DNA of 64,000 nt, from NCBI GenBank assembly GCA_958510825.1, contig OY294050.1:45459249-45523248 (forward strand). Direction: 5' to 3'. A model generated the notes under the pieces. It did not search any database. It saw only the letters and a program-made list of their open reading frames with translations, and had not been told where the DNA came from. Position numbers and translations under genes: made by a program. Source of the DNA: Brachypterus glaber. Its lineage: Eukaryota > Arthropoda > Insecta > Coleoptera > Kateretidae. Shown piece after piece: positions 23,601-32,600 of the stretch (positions are counted from its first letter, which is position 1; each line of letters opens with the position of its first letter).

Positions 23601-26600
23601 AACAGGATATTATATAAAAAATATTTAGGGCAACCTAAAAAGATGGCTATTTTATAAATAAATGTAACGAAATTATGTTTAAAAATATTATGATTGTTAA
23701 AATATTTTAAGATTTATTTATATGAATAGATTTGTTTTCAGCTGCCATTTTATGATGCAGGTAGAAATTTCCTAGTTGGCCACGCCCCTCCGAAAGTTAG
23801 AATTTAACGTACTTATAACGTATTTCTAACTTAAAAATCTAACGTTAGATTAACGTTTGTAACTAACGTTTGATTCTAACGTTAAAAGGCGGGACATTTG
23901 CACATATTTTATAACGTACTTTTATACAGTTTTATAACATTAGAAAAACGTTATTCTAATGTTAAATTTCTACTAGGGCGTCTTTTTTCCGGTTTTGGAA
24001 AATTCGAACCTACCGTATTATACTCTTCTAGCGCGTAAACGCGCTCCGAAGAGTATAATAATAAAAAATTGCAAAAAAAAGTTTTAAATATTTAACTAAA
24101 AATTTGTTAAAAAAAAATCACCTGAAAATCCAACTGGGCAAGGATTGGGAGGGTTGCAGTAAGCTGGCAGGGATTCCGCTTTGCCATGCTTGTTCTTCAA
24201 TTCTCCATTCATCATGAACTTGTTGCCCCACAAGCTGCTGTGCTGCAGGAGTTCCTGCAAAATATTCATAGTTCAAAAAATCGATGTATTACCTATGTAC
24301 TTGTATGAAAAGTACATCATGCTGTCTATACGCGATTATAAAGTGCCGAACACTTTTTAATGCAAAACTGGCATTAGCGATGAGTAAAATGCAAGAAAGC
24401 TGTGTGCGTTTTACTGGCCACCGAGCTGTTGTACGTAGCATGCTAGCAATCACATGGGCTTGTCGCGCACAACTCTAACAGAGGCGTGGCTTCAAACGAA
24501 GAGTATTTTCTTTTCAAACTGTTCGGCACTTTATAATCACACTGCACTATTTTTTTCATAGCTTTTTTTTGTCCAGTGGATAAAAAAAAATTAATTTTAG
24601 ACTATAAAAAGTTGTGATGTTCGAGCATTTCCCCCCACTAAATCTTCTTCGCTACTGCCCTGATTACGGGGGTAAGGGTCTTTACAGCGCAGTCCATTAC
24701 CAAATAAAAAAATATAAATATTTTGCAGAAAACAATCAAACAGTTCTAACTGATATAGCTGCTGGGTCAGGGTTGTGGCCATTACTAGTTTCCTTTAAAA
24801 CATGTCCGTCCGAAGTATGCAAACGTCCCTTGCAACAAAGCACGTCGTAATTTACGCAATTACAATTTTTTTTATTTTTAAGAGTCTTTTCTGTATATGA
24901 AATGTTTATATACAGCGAGGTCTTTGCCCCTAGCATTTCTCATTATTTCGATCGACATGACGATTCGTACTATACTGATTATTAATCAGCGATTTATACC
25001 AATCAGTCGATATAAATTTAAAAAAAAGCACACATAAAAAACCCAAACACAGATATATGGGTACATTTAGTAAATGTTCCACTTTATAAATAAAAATTCA
25101 AACTAAAACTAACCAAACTAAACTGCCATCAATCCCACGGAAATACCCTTACATAAAATAAAAATAATGTATAACGATTTTAGCTGTAAAAGTCATACGC
25201 GGTATAGACCGTTCGCGGTAATGGACTGCGCGTTAATGGTCTTCGCGGTTGTTTTTTCGCTGTAAATAATAATAATAAATGGTCTCTATTGAGAAAATGG
25301 GCGAAGTTTAGCTTTGCTATTCTTCCACTTAACCCATATAACAAGATAATATACAATAAATATTATGTAGATAAAGTTACGTAAAATACATTACAAAAAT
25401 TAAATAGCAATTATAATTATCCAAATATTACAAAACAAAAAGATTTTAAGTGAATACAAAAAAAAAAAAATGAGTAAATAAATTTATATAAAAAAAAAGT
25501 ACACAGAAAATGTTTATTAGAGTACCAATGCGAGAGAAAAAGAGATAAAACAAATCAAATGAACAATTTAAAATATATATCACATACACATATATACCAT
25601 AATATATGTGTAACAGACAGAAAAAAAAATTACGTCTGTAATGTTAGATATTTTTGGTTTAGTTTACGTCTACAAGAATTTATATTAAGCCCTATTAGTT
25701 CCTCACAATTTTCATTATATAAGGCAACAGAGTGATATGTAAAAGACTTCGTGAACATAGCCGAAGTATGTTTAGGTATAGTTAATTTATTGACTTGACG
25801 CAAATTAAGGTTATGTGCATCATTTCTAAAAATGAGCTTACGGCGTAGAGACGTAGGAGTAGAAGTATTAAGGAGTTTAAGACAGAAAATTAAATGTGAT
25901 ACCTTCCATAGATTTTCGATTTTTAGCCATTTTAGCTCATTGATTTTTTCGGTAACATGATCATATTTACGCAACCCGTATATAAACCGGCACAACTATT
26001 TTGTATCTTTTGAAAGCGATGTTTTTCAGTTTCGGTCAAAAATGGAAAATATACAGTAATGCAATATAATAAATTGGACAAAACTAAACTTTCACATAAC
26101 TGCTTCCTTAATTTAAAACTAAGAAATTCTTGGCTAGCGTATAAAAGTCTTAACTTCATATAGCTGGTTTGAACAAGCTTACTAACATGGTGTGTAAATT
26201 TTAACTGATAATCATATACTATGCCTAAGTTTTTAGCGCTGTCAGAAAAAGTTATCTTAGTATCATTAATCTTAATATTTAAATAATTTTTTAGGTAATT
26301 ATATTTATTATTACTGCAAAAAATCATACCAACTGTTTTATCAGAGTTTAACTTCAAATTATTTTTCGTGGCATATTCAAAAATTAAATTTAAATCATAG
26401 TTAATTCTTTCAACCGCAATATCCTGATCATCCAATAAAAAACTAAAACGCAATTGAGTATCGTCAGCGTAGCCCTGAATAGTAGCATACGAAACCTCAC
26501 GAAACATATCTGCAATATAAATAATAAAAAGCAAGGGCCCTAAAATAGAGCCCTGCGGGACGCCTAAGGGTACATTTTCTATATTTGAAAAATTGTTATC

Positions 26601-29600
26601 CATCTTGACGACCTGAACTCTATTTAATAAATAACACAGAAAGAATTTTTGCGAAACTTCATCCAACCCATAATATTTATATTTAAGTTTGGCAACTAAC
26701 AATCGCGGACTTATAGTATTGAAAGCTTTGGAAAAATCTAACATTAGCAATATCGAAACAAGTTTTTTATCCAAATCTCTTAGAATATTGTCATTTAACT
26801 CTAATAGTGCGCCTGCTGTACTATGATTTCTTCTGAATCCAAACTGGTTATCCGGTAGAATTTTGTTTTTTATGCAATAATCATATAGTTGTGAATGAAC
26901 AATTTTTTCAAGAATTTTAGAGAAAATGGGTAATAAGCTAATCGGTCTGAGGTCATTATATGTTTCCGGGTTAGACTTTTTAGCAAGAGGATGCACTACA
27001 GCAGTTTTCCATTGTGTTGGAAAATAACCTTTCTCGAGACAGCAGTTTATAATATGTAATAAATAAATACTAATGTGTGGCATACAATATTTTAACATAT
27101 CGAGGCCAAAAAGCTGTTGTTGATTTTATTAGGATCCCTAAGATTACTCGGTATATCGTTAGTTTTATTAGTATACACATTCATTTTTTTTAAGGTTTTC
27201 CAGAGTTTAGAACTATCATTTTGTCCATGTAGATGTGTTAAATATGATTGTTTTTCATTCCTTATAGCCGTTAAAGAAAAATTTCGCATATTTTTATAGG
27301 TCAACCAATTTTCAGGTATTTGAGACTGTTTAAATTTTAAGAAAGCCTTATCTTTCTCAGACAAGATACGTTTTAAATTTTCCGTAAGCCATGGTGCAGG
27401 AGCTTTAGATATGCGCTTAGTACAAATTGGTGCATGAATATTAAAAATGCCAACTATATTATCCGTAAGAAACATTAGCTTATCATCAATATTTTCGAGA
27501 TAAAAAATATTATCAAGAGATAATAACTGCAAATCAGCTAAAAAATTATTTTTATTAAAATCTGAAAAATTTCTGTAAGTGTGCATGCGAGGTGCAATTT
27601 TTTTAAGCGGCATATCTAATTCACACTCAACCCCCATATGATCGGCCACAATATCGGCTAAAAAAGTTCCTGAATTAGCCACCCTATGATTCTCTCTCTC
27701 TCTATTTATTTGGTCTTTTTCTTCCGAATAATTAACCAGGTTTTCTCTATATAATCATGAGGTTTCCAGTGCGCAAGTACTAATCGGATATGTATCCTGA
27801 CTTGCGCACTATCACTGATAAAATACTACTGTAGTAATTTCCACGCTAATATAAAAAGTTATCATTAAAAACACACAAAAAAAATTATCTTCAAACGTCC
27901 ATTATTATTCACTTAAAATTCAACAGTTCGCACGATTAATAACCATATATATGGTTCACTTTTACTTGTACACAAAACATTAACATAAAAATACTCGAGG
28001 CACATCATAAAAGATGACAAAACAAAAATACACGAGACACATCATAAAAGATGGCTTAGCACGATGCTGACGGTTCATCGCCCAGTACTTGAATGACCCT
28101 ATGATTCGTATGTATAAAAATCTGGTCAATCTGTTTTGCTGAGGTATCACTGTAGCGAGTAGGCTCGTTAATAAGCTTATGCATACCCAGTGCCATATAA
28201 GAAATACACTATAAGAGAAAGTCAAATACGTGACCGTGAAAAGTATTCAGGACCCGAACCTGTGTTTTGGCTTCTAGGTACGACTGAGCGATGGCGCCAG
28301 CTGTATATGAACTTGATTGTTTAGTGGGAGTGGGGTGAGGGGTGGTATATCTGTCAAAACAATTGAAATTTTAGTCGTGAAATTTTACTCGTGATTTGCA
28401 ATTTATTGTGCTTTTATACCGAACTTTTATTGTGATGTCTAATACAAAATGTGTATTGTACCGTTTTGCAAGGATCAGTTAAGTAAACGTCACCGTTTTC
28501 CTAGTGATACAAACTTATTTAATGTGTGGGTCAAAGTGTTAAGTTAATAGTGCCAAGTTAAATAAAATGACTAAAGGCAGGGACTGACCCTGTCTTGAAA
28601 AGCTTCTTATTTTGACTGGGCTATTTAGGGCAGGGACAGCCCCTACATAAAAAAACTTATTGATTTGACTGAGCTGTTTAGGGCTGGGACAAATGCCCTA
28701 AAAAGCTTCTTACCATTTTTACTGATATGTTTAGGGCAGGGATGGACCCTATCGAAAAGAGCTTATCAGTTTGACTGAGCTAGCCTTAAACAGCTGTTTA
28801 GGGCTGGGATAGCCCCTGGCCAGAGAAGCTTATCGGTTTAACTGATTCATATTGTTTATCTGTTAAATGTAGGAATACTAATTATAAAAACTTTGCAAAT
28901 GTGCTCTGCCCTTAGGCAGTATATTGTGTATGACACTCAATTATATATGAAGGCAAATGTTTACTCCTCATATATATGTTTATTTATAATAAAAAGTTAA
29001 CTGTTAAAAGTACGAAATAATTGTTTTAATTTCCTATTTACGTTTAAAATAAAATATATAAAAATCAAATTATATAGGTTTATTTAGCAAAAGATAAAAT
29101 TTCATATTTTTAAAGTTAAAAAAAAATTTATATTTAATTAAAATTTCGATTCATATATCGTTATTTTTAATTAATGTGCGGGTTAGATAACCCACTTGTT
29201 AGACTTTAAAAATTTGTTTTATCTTTTGGTGAATAAACTTAAAGTTTTAAATAAAAATACAGAGCTTTTCCCCATTTTTACAAAATTTATTTGGGAAAGC
29301 AATAGTAATCTTTATTACCGACTTCCGTAGGTTATCTGTATTATCGGCTGTCGTTGACCGTGAATTTAGTGAATTTTAAAAAACAACTGCTAATGGCGGT
29401 ACAATAGTTTTCTATCTCTATCATTTGACTTTCTCTTATAGTGTATTTCTTATATGCCCAGTGCATTTAAGTGTGCGTTTACTGAATCAGTACCGAAAAA
29501 TCGATGTTAAAATCGCCAAAAAGAACGATATTATCAAATTTAGATAGTAACTGGGGTAGTACATTTTCAAAGTAATGAAATAATGAAGTACGGGTTACCT

Positions 29601-32600
29601 CATCAGGACAATATATTGTACCAACTGCAAAGTACTCTCCATTTATTTTAACGCTTACCCACAAACATTCAATTTTATCATTCGACGTAGTTAAATCAAG
29701 GGTGATAGGGGAACATGGAATTTTATTTTTTACATAAAGGGCAACCCCCCACCACTTCTACTCCTATCTCTGCGAAATAAAGAGTAATTGTTAATTTTAA
29801 CAAGATCAGAATTAGTATCAGCAGATAGCCGTGACTCAGATATACCCAAAAAGTCGTATTTCATAACAAACTGTTTTACCTCAGAAAAATGTTTAATTAG
29901 AGAGCGCACATTTAAATGGCAGAATTTTAGATTAAAATTTTTAATTTTATTATTCATAGACTATTTTTGATTTTAATATATTAGTATGATGTTTTAAAAC
30001 AGGACAGTTTATATCTCTAGACTCATGATCGCACGGTAACCTAGTATTATTTTTCTGGTTGTATAATTCGCAATTTATGCATTTTTTGCATAATTTATTA
30101 CAGTTTTTAAATTCGTGATTTTCTGCACAGATAGAGCAACATAAGTCTTTATATAAGCAGTTTTTAGCACCGCAATACGTTTACATAATCTTCACATATA
30201 CATTTCTGCCAACCCATATATACAAATCCTCTAGCCATAATGTTTTTTCTAGTAGAGCTATCCAATTCCGCGATTATATTATGACTATACTTAGTTTTGA
30301 TACGCTTTATTATTTTTATATCACCCTGTAGATTATTATTTTTCAGGATTTCTGAGACTAAGTTATTGTCCTCGAGTGTACTATTTTCATTATCGACATG
30401 ACGAATTAAAATTCGGGGTTTTAGTTTATTGTTAGCATCATTTACCGTAAGATTATTACCAAAACAATCATTTAAGCTATTCTTAAGTTTTTCCTTGGAA
30501 TTTTCATTGTCACAATAAATTCCGGCTCGCGATTACGGTCAAACCGACAAATTAGGTACCTGATCTCTAATACTGGGATGGACGTTAAATTCTTCCGCCC
30601 CCTCGTAATCGTCCGGGAAGATCCTCTGCTCATCTAGATCCGGCCTGTCCCCGAAGCCATCTGCAAGGTCCAGGTAGGAAATGTCAGGCAACGGTTTAGC
30701 GTGCATCCGATCCACTAGGTCGCGCAGGAATATTCCTGATAACATGGCATCCTAAAAAAAATGTAGACAAATATTTTATTCGAACAAGACTAAAATTTAA
30801 TTTTTCTACTACCTAATTAAGCTAGCTTACATATTATCTACCGTTGTCAAGGCTTGTTTACCTTGGCAACCAATAAAATCACTGAACTCATTTATTATTG
30901 ACCGTTGTTAAGCATTGTTTATTGACGACGGTCAATAATAAAATTTTTTGAGACAACTACTAACTTTTTTCAACTTATTTGTTAAACTGACAGCTATGTC
31001 AAAATAATTTTTAAACTTTATTTTTAACTGATATTTGGAGTTACTAGCTTTAGTTAGTAGAAAAAATTGTATATGCACCACGTATGCGAACTGTCTTAAG
31101 TGTTCTCGACTGATTTTTTGCCTCGACTCCGTCTCAGCAAAAAAACTTCAGTCTAGAACACTAAAGACTCAGTTCGCATACTAGGTGCATAATATACTAT
31201 TCTTTACTAGTGTGTTAAATAGCAAATATCAACGCAAAGTCTTGAGTGGATAATAGTTATTTATGGTACTAGTGGGTAAAGTAAGAGGGCAATATCGGTT
31301 TACCCATGAGTGCCATACAAGGTTTTATCCAATAAATAGCTTAGGAATTCATATTTTTATTAAAAATTTTAATGACATTTACAAGAAAATAATTTGACAA
31401 GAGACAGTTGAGTGGGTAAAATAAATAATTATCCAGTCAATAAAGTAAAAGCCACGCGGGGGTTATTATTGAGTTTATCTATTTAAAATAAAGCTGGTAA
31501 TTGTCTTATTATCTGTATTGGATAAAATCACTAAATACACGAGTTGAGAATTAAATTTTATCCAACACCCATTAATTTTAAATAAAAATTTATAATTTAG
31601 CAAAAAATACACTGTCCAGTAAAAGACGTTTCCCATTTTTCACCTTCGCGCGTAAAATGGATTTTTTATTATTAGATTTACTTTTAGCAACCTTAAAAAT
31701 ATACAAATTTTCACGAAAACTACACCCGCCGTTTTGGGGGTGCAGTTAGAACTTTTTTATTATCAAATTCTCTTTCAGCAACCCTAAAAACCCCAATACA
31801 CAAATTTTCACAAAAACTACCCCACCCCTCAGGGGGTGAAATTAGAAAAAAAATATTTAAAGATTCAGTTTTAGCGACCTCAAAAACCCCAATATATAAA
31901 TTTTTCAAGAAAACTACCCCCTGCCCCTCAGGGGTGGAGTAAGAATTATTTTATTATCAAATTCACTTTCATCAACCTGAAAAACTGTAGATTTGTGTAA
32001 AAAAAAACTTTTTTTTAACACAAAAAAAATCCGTGCCAAATTTTAGCTCAAGAATATGAAATAAGGGTTCGTCCTGCCTCATGTGATAATTGTAATGTTA
32101 GAACAAACATCAGACCAACCTTTATGGGAACTTTTTTTATATTTTTGGATGTAGAATCACTCTTTAAATTTAGTACCCCTATTAATAATACACCCTGTAT
32201 ATTGCCACCCGTCTAAAAGTACCTACATACTCTTTGTTTGCTACAAAAATAAATTAAAACTTACCTTCCCAGGTGGGACGAAACAAAATGTCCCCGTAAG
32301 GGACATTAAAAGAAAGGCCAACTTCATTCTGAAAAAAAAAACAAAAACTGATAAACAATATTTTATCCAATACATACAGATAAGGAAACGTTCAAGTATT
32401 ACGTACCAAAATTCATACACTTCATACTTTGGTTCTCGCGTTATTCAAGGCTGTAGAGATTTCATTTGGGGCTACCCCCCCTAACACACCCCCTATTAGG
32501 GGGGGTAGCCAAAATATGAAATCTTTATAATCTATAATAACACGAGAACCGGGGTATGAAGTGTATGAGTTTTGGTACAATTTTCGTTACGTTATACTTG

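Larger units (their letters stand above)
28194..29456. mobile_element. P-like DNA transposon remnant (THAP type), 1263 bp
   Basis: 34-bp perfect terminal inverted repeats (start CATATAAGAAATACAC; 28194-28227 and 29423-29456) flanked by the 8-bp direct repeat CCCAGTGC (28186-28193 and 29457-29464). The insertion splits the LINE endonuclease reading NAHLNALGMHKLINEPTR, which closes when element and one repeat are removed, so both ends are exact. An internal THAP-like segment plus an 8-bp target duplication points to the P superfamily; hAT also makes 8 bp but uses BED fingers. No transposase catalytic domain remains. Confidence 0.88.
25268..30530 (-). mobile_element. Decayed LINE retrotransposon in 7B2 intron 3, 5'-truncated
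   Basis: Gag-like ORF1, an APE-type endonuclease and a reverse transcriptase lie in order on the minus strand. A 3'UTR follows, ending CAATAGAGACC and a short TTATTATTATTATT tail at about 25268. Several frameshifts and two later insertions (28194-29456 and 27692-28095) make it inactive. The two-ORF, endonuclease-plus-RT plan and YADD motif place it broadly in the CR1/Jockey group; I cannot fix the clade. Its 5' end lies within 30 bases of a 7B2 splice donor. Confidence 0.9.

Noticed and set aside
26700..26740. FNTI in the RT motif A taken as loss of the catalytic aspartate
   Set aside because: The metal-binding Asp is the earlier one in LDFSKAF, which is present; the element is dead because of frameshifts instead.
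27980..28225. 81-codon minus frame
   Set aside because: It crosses the P-like element boundary; the real coding remnant (LGMHKLINEPTRYSDTSAK) is in another frame.
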